From NCBI GenBank assembly GCA_000499405.2, contig HG738138.1, forward strand, positions 11,096,888 to 11,160,887: 64,000 nt of DNA. The letters run 5' to 3'. This document shows positions 27,101 through 46,081 of this stretch, one piece after another. Below the pieces are notes generated by a model that searched no databases, was not told the DNA's origin, and saw nothing but the letters and a program-made list of their open reading frames with translations. This DNA is from Onchocerca volvulus. Lineage: Eukaryota > Nematoda > Chromadorea > Rhabditida > Onchocercidae. How positions within the stretch are numbered: position 1 is the stretch's first letter; the number at the start of each line of letters is the position of its first letter. The position numbers and the translations under genes were made by a program.

Positions 27101-30100
27101 TTTAATATTTTTATGCTAAATATTTCAACATTTTTGTTTTTTCTCTCAATAGGTTTGATTAAGTATCGAAGTGGAAAAAAAAGTGAGATATTGAACCATT
27201 TAATTTCATTCATTTGTTCAAAGTATTATCAGTAGCTGATGATAAATCAGGCACAAATGCGATGTATCAGATGAAATGCAGTAAAACAAAAAACATCCAC
27301 TTAGATTCATTGTCCCATTATTGACGTAATGTCACAATTTGATGATTCAGCAATCAAAAAAGCCATTTCCTATCTTCTTATCAATAGTATCTCTGATGAT
27401 GATGAAATGTGAAAATATTTCTTCATCTGTTTAAAAAGAAAAAATGTTTGTTTGATTACATTTTCTTCCGCTGAAAATGCTCATTTTCAAACTTTTATTT
27501 ACATGACGAACGTTTATTTAAATGTACTTCTTGCTTTTGTATTTCATCATTAATCACCACCAATCATATCAACTTTTCTAATGACAAATTTGTTTCGTGA
27601 CATCCATTATGGAACTATCAATCTAACTCTATAAGAATTGAAACAACTATTTCTTTTAATTTTGATCGGTTGTTTTTTATTCGAAAAGGATGTAGTAACC
27701 TTCTCATAAGATAGCTTGTGAATAATTTCTTTGTACTCTTTGTATCGAAATTATCTAAAAGTTCTGCTAACTGCTTATCATGTGCATTTCGTCAAGTCCT
27801 TCCGGTTCTAGAAATATTTGGTGACTATTTTTTTCTGCAAATTTTTTAACTTTAGCTTCAATCGATGAGCAATATCTTGGTGTAACAATGTCATTCAAGT
27901 ATGAAGAAGTTGATCTGAGAAGATTCTCTCGAATTATTCTGTGTGTATTTTCATTAGTATAAGTATTGGGTCTAACCGAAGAAAGAAAAATCTCATTTGA
28001 ACAAAAAAAAAACCAACAATAAAAATAAATAATTTAAAAATTTGAAATTTTTCATTAATTAGGGAAGTAATTACAACTTTTTGAGTTTTTAGAGTGATTG
28101 CTGTTGAGATTAAATTTACAAATTATTATTATTTTTCTTTCTTTTATATTTCTGAGAAATTAATTTAGATAAGTATCGATTTAACAATAACTTCTTTTTC
28201 TCCATTTGTTTAGGCAATATTTAGCGAGCGATCGAAGAGACTAAAATCGATTAAATTAGTTAAAATTTAATTGCTGAAATTTTGCCAGTTAGACTACAAA
28301 TAAGTTTGTGAGACTAGTTATTCCTCAGAATTTGAGAGGAAATACAAGAAATGCTAGAGGTTTTATGTACCTGAATATACCTGTATCTGTATATATATAT
28401 ATATAATGTGCGGGAATATAAATTTTAAAAGTTGAGAAATCATTGCAAGTTAACCGTGCTATTTCTCTTTCGCAATTTTCTGGCCAGTTCATATTTTCAG
28501 TCCTTTTATTTATTTTTGAAAAAATTTAATAGTCCAGTGAAAATTTATAGAATTGTGTATATTTGAATGAACAGATTTTATGAAAAAACACTCTATGAAA
28601 TTCTATTCGTTTCTGAGATTCTTTTTTTTTTTCTTCTTGGTTGATTATCCTTTCATATGTATACTTCTTTCCGTTAAACTTCTCTTCATTTCACTTATTT
28701 ACCTATCGAAATTAATTATGCTGCTGCTATATGCAATAATTGGAAATTTAAAATCTTTCAAAATTTACAAATTCTCGAATCTTTTTGATAATGAGAATCT
28801 GAAAATATCTGTTGTTATATCCTATGCTTCTGTGATTATAACTGATAAGTGATAAGCGGAATAAAATTATCGTTGTCAGATTCACAGGTATGATTTGTAA
28901 GTTCTTAATTCAAATTAGAAGTGTGATCAATTTAAGTTTCATTCTTGAGAAATGTTTCCGAGAAATGTAATTCAGTTTGAAACGCTAAAATTTGAGTTCA
29001 CTTAAAATTTTAGAAAATGAGTTAGAAATTGTAGTTGTAATGAAGGAAGAGAAATAAAACAGCAGAAAATGCATCATTTCATTAATATTCTGCGAGATAT
29101 TCCAGTTTGAAACTTGAGTTTTGAATTTTAATTTTTGCTTATAGTAAAACTAATTAAATTTAATTTTAACCATATCATTTTTCATCGAAAAAAAATCATT
29201 GCATTTTACTGTACCTCTTGACCTCACGTCCTCCATATAGCTATTCAATCTTTCAACAAATCATTTTTGATTTTATGATCATAATTTCGAATTGCCATTG
29301 GTTCGCTTGCACTGTTCTTTAGAAAAAAATTTTTTTTATTATCTAATAAGTTCGTCATTCTCTCCAATTTACTTATTCTAAATTTATTAATTAGAAAATT
29401 TTTTAAAAACTTACTACTGATATTACAATGCATGAAATTTTTCGTCCACTTATTATATCCCATCATCAAAATATAAGAAATGTCATTTTCTTGCTATTAT
29501 ATCATCTTCAACTATTAGTTATGAAAAAAATAAAAAATGAAAGAAAAAATTATATACATGTATATGAAATTTTTAAAACTTCATTTCCACATTACATTGA
29601 TAATTTTTATTCCTTCAAGATTTATTTCACACATCTAAACTTCTATGAAAATTGAAAATTTTTAATTTCCGAAATAAAAATCTCTGATCAGTTTTTTAGT
29701 CATTCGTAAAGTAAGCAATCATGCATGTAATTATAATGCATTTCTTAAAGTAAATTTAGAAAATGTTTGGAATTCGATAAGTTCTAGATATGCTTACCCA
29801 TTTCATTTTTATTTATTTATCAATTTAAATTCAATAAATATAAGAAATGATAATTTAGGTAGGAATAACTGGACATAAGTGATCCCCAAAATGCTTTTTT
29901 ACAACAGCAAACAGGGAAGTTTTTTTCTTTTATCATCCATAAATTCGATAGATTACAATGGAATTGCTATGCGATGCATCAAGCTATCACTTTTCGGTCA
30001 TCAAATTTTGTTCTCTTTGCTATATGCATTTTGTTTATTCCATTGATTTAATCGATAAGTTTTTTCTTTTTCTGAAAATATTCAATTTTTTTTGCGTCAA

Positions 30101-30358
30101 ATAACAAAAATAATGAATTGCAAATAATATAATTCTTAAACGGTTAACTTGTAGTCCTTTTTTTCTTTGAACTTGAAATTAAAGAATGGAATTTGGATGA
30201 GATTTCAATATTAATGGAAAAGATAATTATAGTTTTGTATTTGTTTAAATTTCAATATTATATGTAGCAACATTTAACTGTATTTAATTACCAGCGATAT
30301 ATGCTTATTTGATATATTACCAAGCTTACGTTTGATTGAATTTTCGATTTTCAGGATC
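24151..30358. other. Gene-free stretch upstream of the MAP kinase
   Basis: Six kilobases of AT-rich sequence with a purine-rich tract at 25585-25640, a short (TA)n near 28388-28405 and a loosely repeated TCATCTRTGAC-like motif at 26178-26236. The kinase promoter should lie at the right end; no specific element could be recognised. Confidence 0.55.
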
Positions 30359-30374
30359 AGCGAATTTTTAGGAA
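30359..30374 (+). promoter_or_regulatory. Candidate trans-splice acceptor before the MAP kinase ATG
   Basis: AATTTTTAG at about 30363-30371 precedes ATG 30375 by three bases, and a second acceptor-like TTTTCAG lies just upstream near 30350-30356. An in-frame TAG at 30369-30371 supports ATG 30375 as the start. Short leader and acceptor fit spliced-leader addition; not proven. Confidence 0.45.
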
Positions 30375-37451
<7,077 letters not shown>

Positions 37452-39903
37452 AGTGGAAATTTTTTTTCCAGAAAAATTTGACAGTTACTGGTTCCTTTTT
37501 TTTTCAAAAATGTTTTGTGTAATTAAATAGAAAAATTGAAGAATTTTTCAACTGATACGAAAGAATGTTTTTTTTTCTCGTCTTTTAAAAAAATGTACAA
37601 AGAAAAGGAAAAGTTTTTTTTCTCTTATTTCATCTTTTCTAAAAAAACATTATGTACATATTGACTTGCCCTATATCTATCTACTTAATGTTCAAAGACT
37701 GATATTGATATATTATATAACATACGCCATCCCAAAGAAAATTTTCACCAACTGGAGTTAGATTTTTTTGAGGAAAAAAAAAGCAAAAAAGATTGTATAA
37801 ATAAAATGAAAGAATGATAAATTTGAAATGATATCTTTTTCTTTTTTTTTCAATTTGAAATTAGACATTTATCATTCATTAAAAAATGAGTACCGATTAT
37901 TGAATTTTCAAAATATTCTGAAATGTCTTCTCATATTATCACGTGTTTCATCAGAATAAGTACAGTGAAAAATGCAATGGTTATCATCATCTGCACTTTT
38001 TTTTCTTTGAATGGTATCTGTTTTCCTGAATCAAATAAATGAGGCAATATATTTAGCAATGAACAATTCAAGAGACGAAAATGTTTTTCGTCTCTTTTTC
38101 TTTTTTCCGAAGAAAATTTTCGAAATTCAAAAGGATAAGCCACACAATTAACAACAATGGAAATATCACTGATCGTAAGCAATCAGGTAAGAATACGAAA
38201 AAACCGGTTTTTCTAACCGGATTAGACAGCTGTTATATGGCAGAAGCTCCCTATTGCGAAATTTAATTTCTATTCTTTTCTGTTGGTCATCGATTGATAG
38301 TGCTTATCTAGAAGTCATTCAGGTCAGTTTTTGTTTAACGTGTGGTAAAATGTTTTGGATTTCTAAGATTTTGTTACTGAGGATGGGTAGAGTCAATTTT
38401 TAGGCTAATTTCTAAAGAAACTGTGCAACTTTTTTGCTATCATTTCATGATCCATATACAATCAATTTCTTATACTTTGTGCATTCAAATCATAATTTTT
38501 ACTTTACCAAATTTATTCATTCTCAACAAAATATCAGAAATCTTGATCCTCATGATTAATTTTGTTTTCAAAAACGTTCAAAATATTAGCTAGCCTCCCA
38601 ATCGATCTTGTTTGGATTAGGTTCTTCCACTTATTCCATGGTATCCAGATTCAGCTTTTCTGACATTTATATCAATCAAAAAAAGCCTTCCAACATGACG
38701 ATACTACATCAATATATACATATATCATTCATTGGTACTAATATTTTAAATTTCTCAGATCTATCTCATACCTAATAATTGAGAATCTGAATACATAACT
38801 CTCCCATCCAAAGTTTCCAGAATCCACTACAGCAATATATATACACATACTACATCCACCTAGTGGTACCATCATTTTGCCGCACTATCGTTCGGGACAG
38901 ACAATTTTCGTTGTGTCCTAGGTAACTGAGCTTTGAGCCGTGTAAAATATTTAGAGACTGAATTTTTCCTGCTGAAAATAATTATAGTCATTTGTTCGGT
39001 GCAAGGGTATTCCGTGAGGGTTTGTCAGTTTTGTGAATTCGATAGTCGGGAAATATGGTGTTTGGAGAGGAGAGTTGGAGAGATAAATAGTGAAATATAA
39101 GGGAAGGGCGTGATTAGTTATTGAAGAATTAATCAGCTCTCCAATTGCAATGATAAACGATGTGCAATGAGAGCAGTGAATGGAGAGAAACAGAGAAGGA
39201 TAAGGAAGATGTGATATAAAATATTTCAGGAAATAGAAAATTTTCGGGCGATAGTTATGGATGGGTAATAAATGAAAAAGTAATAGAGGATGCTTATCTT
39301 GTCATTAGAGAAAAATTGTAGGCTTTCTTTCTGATTTCACTTATCAGTAGATTATAATGTTGGAATTATCACCGAGTTATTTGTATTTATTTTCGGAGGG
39401 TGTTCCCCGGATCGAATCATACCATTTCCGAATAATATGGCAGAAAGAAACGAAGTCCTCATAGCAACTTTGTGTGTGGAGATTGATCGGATTTTACCAA
39501 TTGAACAAACTCATACATGTTTCAGAGACATACTGAATAATGAATGGAAGTTTCTTCTTTCCCTTCCCCTACAGTTACACATACCATTAGTAAAGTATAT
39601 CTTTGAGACGATGACTTTGATCTTTTCACTACAACTTGTAGTCATTCGTTAAATCTCTTGGAAATTGTATTGAATTGAAGAAAATGTCTTTTAGAGAGAA
39701 AGTATGAGCAGACCTTACATTTCTCTCTGAAAGGCAAGTTTAAATTTTCACAGTATTAACTACACTAGAAGTATACATATGTATACAGAGCTAATGTTTC
39801 CCTCAAAAAATCACTTTTTAGAAGGATATCCAGGACTGTTTTGCGTGCTTTTTATTAACCACAATCAGGAGAAAAGAATAAACTAATTAGAATAATTTCA
39901 CAG
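37452..39903. other. MAP kinase 3' region and intergenic stretch
   Basis: Contains the kinase 3' UTR (AATAAA at 37800-37805). A small ATG-to-donor segment at 38157-38186 (ten codons, CAG|GTAAGA) could be an exon upstream of the gene candidate at 39904, since its phase fits one of that exon's frames. An open frame at 39437-39652 has no family resemblance. Nothing else recognised. Confidence 0.5.
37800..37805 (+). terminator. Candidate polyadenylation signal of the MAP kinase
   Basis: AATAAA about 350 bases after the kinase stop codon, in an A-rich context. Other A/T-rich hexamers nearby could serve. Confidence 0.35.
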
Positions 39904-39910
39904 GTTAGTT

Positions 39911-40797
39911 ATGAATGTCAGTGGAAGGTTACGTCGAGTGCCTCCCCTCTGGACATCCGACGACGATGCACAGGTAAGTTTATCTTGCTTCACCCTATCA
40001 CTCAAAGTGCATAGATATAAAGCTTTCATATCTCTCTAAAAGACAAGTTTTAGATCTTTACAATGACTAATCCTGGAGCTTCTTAAATCTCATTGTAGAT
40101 TCTTTTTGATCTTTATCACAGAACACGGAGTGAAGTAGATAGTATCTGCATAAATTTAGCCTTCTAAGAATTACTTATAGTTTGCAATGTGGCCCACCAT
40201 CCAATGGGTATATTAGAAATATCTATAATATGTAACTAATTATAACTAATTTTTGATATCATTCAATTTATTCTATTTGAACATCCGTTTGTGTGTTTGT
40301 ATCTGCACTTGTTTAGTCCTTCTAAAAATCACTTTTTGTTTGTTTTGTAATATTCCGATCTTTTCCATATCGAAATGAGCATTATTGGTGTTTTATGCAT
40401 GCAATTTGCAATGCAAGTTTAAGGGCTTTTGTATGCATCGAAAAAAGCGATTAAAAAGTTAAAAAGTAGTTATTGATTTTTATCACATGTCATAATTGAT
40501 TGTCCGACATTTGTTGACTTGCTTTTTTTGTCCTTTAAATTTCCGATTCCTTTTGTTTTCAAAGTAGGACATAGGGTTATTATTTAATAGTTGAATTTGT
40601 GTATTTTAATGAACGTAGTTGTATTATATGAAGTTAAGGGTGGTTCAACATTTAAGGGTATGATGAATGGTGAAGAGCGGAGTTATGGTTGGGTACGACC
40701 AACATCACGACATTTATCACATGAGTTTGAACGTCGCTATGGTGTAAGAAATTCCCGAAGTTTCGTGAGCAAATACTCCTATCGTGCACGCTTTAAG
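39911..40797 (+). CDS. Unrecognised short gene, at least two exons
   Basis: Function not recognised. The first exon (39904-39973) lies between TTTCACAG and CAG|GTAAGT; ATG 39911 opens MNVSGRLRRVPPLWTSDDDAQ in phase 0, seven bases after the acceptor. The second exon ends at 40797 (AAG|GTATCT) and encodes a basic, Arg/Ser/Tyr-rich segment including GMMNGEERSYGWVRP and FERRYGVRNSRSF. Its start is uncertain: 40591 or 40639 fit phase 0. Alternatively the first exon is read in another frame (containing YECQWKVTSSASPLDIRRRC) from an upstream exon such as 38157-38186 and joined at 40619, which also keeps phase. The 3' end is unknown; candidate last exons are at 41090-41179, 42226-42264 and 42972-43079. 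Composition and splice sites suggest a real gene; chance or pseudogene is not excluded. Confidence 0.45.
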
Positions 40798-41089
40798 GTA
40801 TCTTGCTTGTGTATAATTCAGCAGTCTTTTTTTGCATGTCACCTCCTACTGTTTCCTTTTTCTTTTTATCTTATCACAACATTAACAAGATAGTGGAGTT
40901 GGAATATATGGGTAAGGAGTAAAAATAGTTTTCTTGAAGACGATATTGCAATGGCCTATATTGCCTTCATTAATATAATTATTTGTAACTTTGATAATAA
41001 GAAGATAACAAATGAGAGCTTGAACTAAGTGCAGAGATAATTGGTATAGCATCCTCCTTTTAAGCGAAAGTTCTTTTTTTTTCTCAAAG

Positions 41090-41179
41090 ATTTGGACCGA
41101 AATTTATTCGTGATTTGAACTTTTATGATTACAATCATAACACACCATTTTTTGAAAATGGTTCATATTTGGAGAGATA
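41090..41179 (+). other. Coding-like segment, possible terminal exon
   Basis: After a T-rich tract ending CTCAAAG, a phase-2 frame reads FGPKFIRDLNFYDYNHN... and stops at TAA 41177-41179. The composition is balanced for such AT-rich DNA. It would need a phase-2 donor upstream, for example near 40807, instead of 40797. Speculative. Confidence 0.2.
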
Positions 41180-42225
41180 ATGGCATAGAAAAATCGGCAG
41201 TTTTATTCTCCCGTATAAATTGCGAAACAATACTGTATCGAGTAGCAAAGAACATTGATGAGATGTATCTGTTGTTGATGTTGAATCAGTCCTCTGTCAT
41301 TAACACTGACACTGGCTCAGCGATGATAGAGCGTTTTTTGCTCATCAGTTTGATTTTGTAAAATACATGCACATTTTTATCGCATCTTCTCATGTTGCTT
41401 TCATTTCAAGATCTAATCATCCTTTTTGTTCAGGTCAATTTCGTTAACCCATGGCACAATGTCTTCTTGGTTTTCTTAAAGCTTTTAGAAGATTTTCATC
41501 ATTATAACGTTTTCTGCTTTTTATTGGTTTCGCATCTCGATGAGATGCTCAAAATAAACATATATTGAAAAAGGATTCATATAGAGATGCAAATTTGAAC
41601 AAGACAACTAACAACTTATTTTTTAAAGGTTTGCTACTGCTTACTTGATAATTCAAATGTAAGATTTAATATTGTTTATTCTCGTATTTTGCTTTTGAAG
41701 GGTAGATTTAACTGTTTTTGTACTTAACGTGGCAGAAATATTTTTCCTGTAAGCTGAAATGCATCTATTCATTTATTTGTTCAGCAGGATTAACAGTTGA
41801 CTGTACAAAAGTTTGCCATTAGATATGAAAAACGTGCTCATATTCCGTTAGTGTTTTAAATTCTGGTTCTGCTTTGTTTTTGCATGCTATTGTTTCCTGA
41901 ACAAAAAAATACTTTTTTTTTTTGTATGAAATGATACTTAGTTATCTATGTTGACTCTGCGAAAAATTGGAAGTTGATCCGTGTAATGGATATGTCATCT
42001 TAAATCGAAAATGGAACTGAAATTGGGGATATAAATTTCGTTTTGGCGAAATGAATTCTTTTAAAAGTTACAATGAAAAAAAAGGTAATTAATAGGTAAA
42101 ATCCAGTTTGATCTTATAGTTTTAGAAACATTTTGAAAAATACTTCTTATAATAAAAAATCAGCAATTTTTTGCAATTTTCCATCTCAAGTTTTTCTCTT
42201 AATTTTATCCATGTGAAGCTTGCAG

Positions 42226-42264
42226 TCGGGTTCTTCAGTCGTGCTAAGCAAAGCTATTTTGTAA
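42226..42264 (+). other. Possible short terminal exon
   Basis: CTTGCAG ends at 42225, and the phase-0 frame after it codes 12 residues then TAA at 42262-42264, compatible with the 40797 donor. In another frame the same stretch stays open to about 42325. Too short to judge. Confidence 0.2.
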
Positions 42265-42971
42265 GAAGGGGAACAACCGCTGGATGGTACTTACGGGTCA
42301 TTCGGACCAAATAGTTAGCCAAAATCTTAAAATCAACTGGCAATTATTAAATTTGTACTCATTTTTAGAAACTAAATTTTCCGAGCGATAGTATTTAGTG
42401 AAGGGAATTGCTGTATCAAGCAGATGAAGTGAAGAACAGTGCATAAAAGACAAGACTTAAAAAAAAAAATTTTTGTTTCAAGCATTCCTATGTAATTTTT
42501 AAATAGATAGTGCAAAAAAATTGTCTTGATTTCAAGCTGCTTATGAATGGCTGATTATCTACAGTGAAATTTCCTTTTTTTTCGTTTTTTGTCTTTATAT
42601 CGGCTGAGTAATTGTCGAGCTTTCGGCTTTGCTTTGTTTATGATGTAAATCTTATTAAATTCAAAAAATTTAAAGGTTATCATGCTGTGTCCTTGTTTCA
42701 CTAATATCTTCACCCAAACAAAAGACCATATATGCACAAAACCTGTTCATTCGATTTGTCAACACTTTGCTATGCTGATGAAACAAATGATGCGAAAAAG
42801 ATTAATGGTTTCTACCAATATATAAGTCTTACACTGTCTTTGAGGGGCGGTAGTGTAGTCCATAAGTGTTGGCGAATTGTCTGCATAAGATGATACAATA
42901 CCCTCCATGCTCCTACTCCTGCATGAAATCGGATCCAAATACAAGGATGGAAACTTAAGGCAGGAAAACAG

Positions 42972-43079
42972 TATCTTGGCCCAAGCCTCACATTGTTGAT
43001 TCGCTTAGATGAAGACGAAAAAAAGATGTATGGGATTGACTGGCCTTTTTGCTTAAAAGTTTTCATCTTTGACCGCTGA
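42972..43079 (+). other. Coding-like segment, exon or pseudogene fragment
   Basis: A + strand frame reading YLGPSLTLLIRLDEDEKKMYGIDWPF and on to TGA at 43077-43079 looks protein-like and is GC-richer than its flanks. The frame extends left to about 42930, then meets stops. It could be a terminal exon of the gene candidate at 39911 (phase 0 after CAG 42969-42971) or a relic. The opposite strand is also open for 102 codons (42812-43120). Confidence 0.25.
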
Positions 43080-43710
43080 TTCCATGTCCCATTTCCATCT
43101 TCTAGTTTTGATTTCGCCATTTATTCTCCATTTTATTCTCTCTGTTTTATTATAATATTTATAACAACTTTTATTGATTGTTTTATGGTTCACTTACTGT
43201 TCGGCTTCTGTTCCAATAAAAGTCACTTAATAGTGGGTTCGTTTATGAGCCTTATTGCAAGTCATTCATATTGTCCACTAAAGCCATAAGTCGTGATTAA
43301 TATCCCATTGTAATATCCCATACAATGTTACGATTAAGTACATAATATATTTATGTAGCATCTCATCTTATTTTGTCTTTTTTTTTTCTGCTTCTTCAGT
43401 ACAACAAACATGGAATTCATTTGAATTTCAGTGTTTTTTTTTCTTTTTTTCATTATACATTTCACGCGAAGCAGTTTTCTTCGGAAATTTTTTATTGTTA
43501 AACATCTTCTGGAATTTAATTCCGACTTTCCATTTATTTATTTATTTTTTTTCACATATTCAAATATATTTAACGTATTATCGGAAATCTGTTGGAGAGC
43601 ATTTCTTTCGGTCCTTATTTCAGTGATTTTCTTTTGTGATACAAACTTTTGGATTATTTAAAGTTTGCTAGAAGTTTTTTGTGATTTAGATAACTATGTG
43701 GGAAATTTAG
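43080..43710. other. Upstream region of the phosphotransferase gene
   Basis: AT-rich, with pyrimidine tracts (43375-43390 and 43430-43450). A Phe-rich open frame at 43431-43661 is low complexity. An acceptor-like AAATTTAG at 43703-43710 lies six bases before the start codon, another possible trans-splice site. Confidence 0.45.
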
Positions 43711-43716
43711 AGAACT

Positions 43717-46081
43717 ATGGATTACGTGAAATGGTCAGTACATAATGCTTGGGAAGATTATTTGGAAGGTGACTGCCAGCTTCGAATTGCTCAAATGGAA
43801 CGTTTACGAGAGCACAAATACTCTGCAGTTGATATATCGTGGCTTGATGAATACTGCATGAAACGGTATTTTTAAAACGACTTTCCAGTTTATTCTCATT
43901 TTTAAATCATTTATTTTTACTAGCAATTTTCCATCCCGAAATTTGTCATTTTGAGAAATTTAGACAAGTATCTTTGATGAGCTAAAGTAAAAAATGAAAA
44001 CATAAAAAAGGTAGTAATAGTTTTTCTAGGAATTTTCCTAAGAATATATAATTAGTAGACAGAGTGCTACAAGTAGCGTATCGCCATTGTTGCTAAGTGC
44101 ATTTCAGGTTTTGGGAGTATGTGGTTCAGTTTTATCCTATATGGATTGCTCCAAATGTGATCACTATGTTGGGATTGTTTATAAATCTTTTAACTGTACT
44201 CATCTTGGCTTGTTTCTCGTATGATGCAAAAATTGCTGTAAGTTTAATTTTCATGTATATTATAAGCCATCCATCGTCTATGTTGATAAATTTGTTGGTA
44301 CAATGGGTAGGAAATCTGTGAGTTACAAATTTATAAAGCAATTAAAGCTCTTACTGTAGGCGTCATCATGGGCATATTTTCAAGCAGCGCTCGGTATGTT
44401 TTTATATCAAACATTGGATGCTACTGATGGGAAGCAGGCCCGACGTACAGGCACTAGTTCGCCTCTAGGTGAACTCTTCGATCACGGTTGTGATGCAATG
44501 TCACAAGGTTTGTTATTTAGATGTAATATTTGCAAATCACTATTTGCCCCTCAGCTCTAATTTACCATCATCATACGGATGTAAATACAATGTTCGCAAT
44601 TCTGTCATTTTTTTTTTTATAATTTATTTTGCATAAGTGAACATTTCAGTACTTGTCACGCTAAATATTTGTTATGCGATGTTATTGGGACAAGAACGCT
44701 ACGTAGTGCTCTTTGTGACTGTTTCATCTGTTGTACTTTTTTATTGCGCACACTGGAGTACGTACTGTACGGGACGTTTGAAATTCGCAAAGCAAGTTCT
44801 TATATTCATTTTTGGTGTGGTTCATTATTAGGTTAGGTATTACAGCTGTCGCAAGATAATTAAGTAGAATATAACTTCAAATTTCGTTTTATGAAGTTTG
44901 GAGAATTGCCACAAGTAATATTCTGTTTTTATAGATTTGACGTCACTGAAGCGCAAATGACCATTTTAGTCATCCTGCTGATAACATCTATATTTGGAAC
45001 TGGTTTTTGGACAGAACAGGTCATTTTAAAACTGTTGCTTCCTAGTTTTGCCGGAAATATATGGGTATTTTAAGATATTTAAGAAATCTAAAAGTCGATT
45101 TGAATTCTTTTGTCAGAGATCTCTATTTTTTTTCAGCTCGTTCATATCAGTTTAAAATATGTGGCCATTTTCATTTCTTTCTTAATGTGCATATCGCAGA
45201 TTGGTGATTATCTTGTAGATGTCGTTACCGGTGGTGTAGGAAAGAATGGATCGACTGTTGCGGTAAGTTCCAATCAAGCACTCAATTTAGCCTTTTATGG
45301 CTGTAGATTTCATCTTTTTCAGATTTAAAACATATTTTAGGATACGTCTGTTTTATCACCTCTGATACCATTGTTGATGATGATAACACCATTTTGCATG
45401 ATATACAGTAAGTCAGTAACAGCAGTATACGATGATCACATCACTTTATTTGTTTTCTGTCTTGGTGCAGTATCAACGAAAGCTACTATGAGGTAAGCTT
45501 GCATTATTATAAGATTTCCATTACCATTTCCATCACCATGTGTTTCCTTAAGTCAATAAATATATGCCAAACTTATCTAATTAAAGCGCATAGAAAAACG
45601 AAATTTTTAAAAACCATGCTTGTTGCGTTTCACTGTTATCACAGGTATATTAGATTTTTGGATCTATGCAGGAAGGCCATTGAAATTCAACAAAAAAAAA
45701 AAAAAATGGATAATTTTTCCTTTCATATGATTCGTTGTCAATATTAGTGTTCTAAATATGTGTTAGTAAAGTGAAAATTTGGAAAAATTGGTCCAGAAAT
45801 TGCAGAAATTTTTTAGATTAATATTGGCCCACATGAGTCGTAGTGAATTAGCGATGTGGGATTGGATCTATCTTTCACCTTTGATGATGATGCTTAATCA
45901 GTATTACGATATGCCGTTGAACGAGTTTTATCTTCTTGTTTGTGCCACAGCAAGTTTTTTCTTTGTTTTGATTTTTCTCATGGTTTGGATTCTTTTTAAT
46001 TCTTTCGACTATGACTTAACATTTAATTATAATCAATCCCGACAATCACTTCAGTCGATTCTTAAGAATCAGAATCCATAA
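43717..46081 (+). CDS. Choline/ethanolamine phosphotransferase, CEPT-like (8 exons)
   Basis: Predicted integral membrane enzyme of the ER/Golgi that transfers phosphocholine or phosphoethanolamine from the CDP form to diacylglycerol, the last Kennedy-pathway step. Exons 43717-43865, 44108-44237, 44360-44507, 44650-44791, 44935-45019, 45137-45262, 45341-45492, 45817-46081 join in phase to about 398 residues, the usual family length. The CDP-alcohol phosphotransferase motif D-G-x2-A-R-x8-G-x3-D-x3-D is complete at residues 116-138. Other conserved stretches are [26 protein letters not shown] and [10 protein letters not shown]. Many hydrophobic segments follow, as expected for a multi-pass protein, and the C-terminus is soluble. 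An in-frame TAG at 43708-43710 fixes the start. Intron 4 begins with GC. Which head group is used cannot be told from sequence alone. Confidence 0.93.
44792..44934 (+). other. GC-AG intron 4 of the phosphotransferase
   Basis: The exon ends GCAAA|GCAAGT and the next starts after TTTTATAG at 44934 as F-D-V-T-E-A-Q-M, giving GRLKFA-K-FDVTEAQ, which aligns to the family (human GTLRFGIIDVTEVQ). No GT donor with phase 2 precedes the in-frame TAG at 44830-44832, so the GC donor is well supported. Confidence 0.8.

Noticed and set aside
27231..27325. Short open frame after TTATCAG (ADDKSGTNAMYQMKC...)
   Set aside because: Looks somewhat protein-like but is only about 30 codons, with no upstream exon in phase and no family match.
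38792..38932. 45-codon open frame ending at a GTAACT donor
   Set aside because: No acceptor or start could be tied to it and part of it is repetitive TATA sequence.
41125..41361. 78-codon ATG-initiated + strand frame
   Set aside because: Overlaps in another frame a segment with more protein-like composition; no signal peptide, domain or neighbouring exon supports it.
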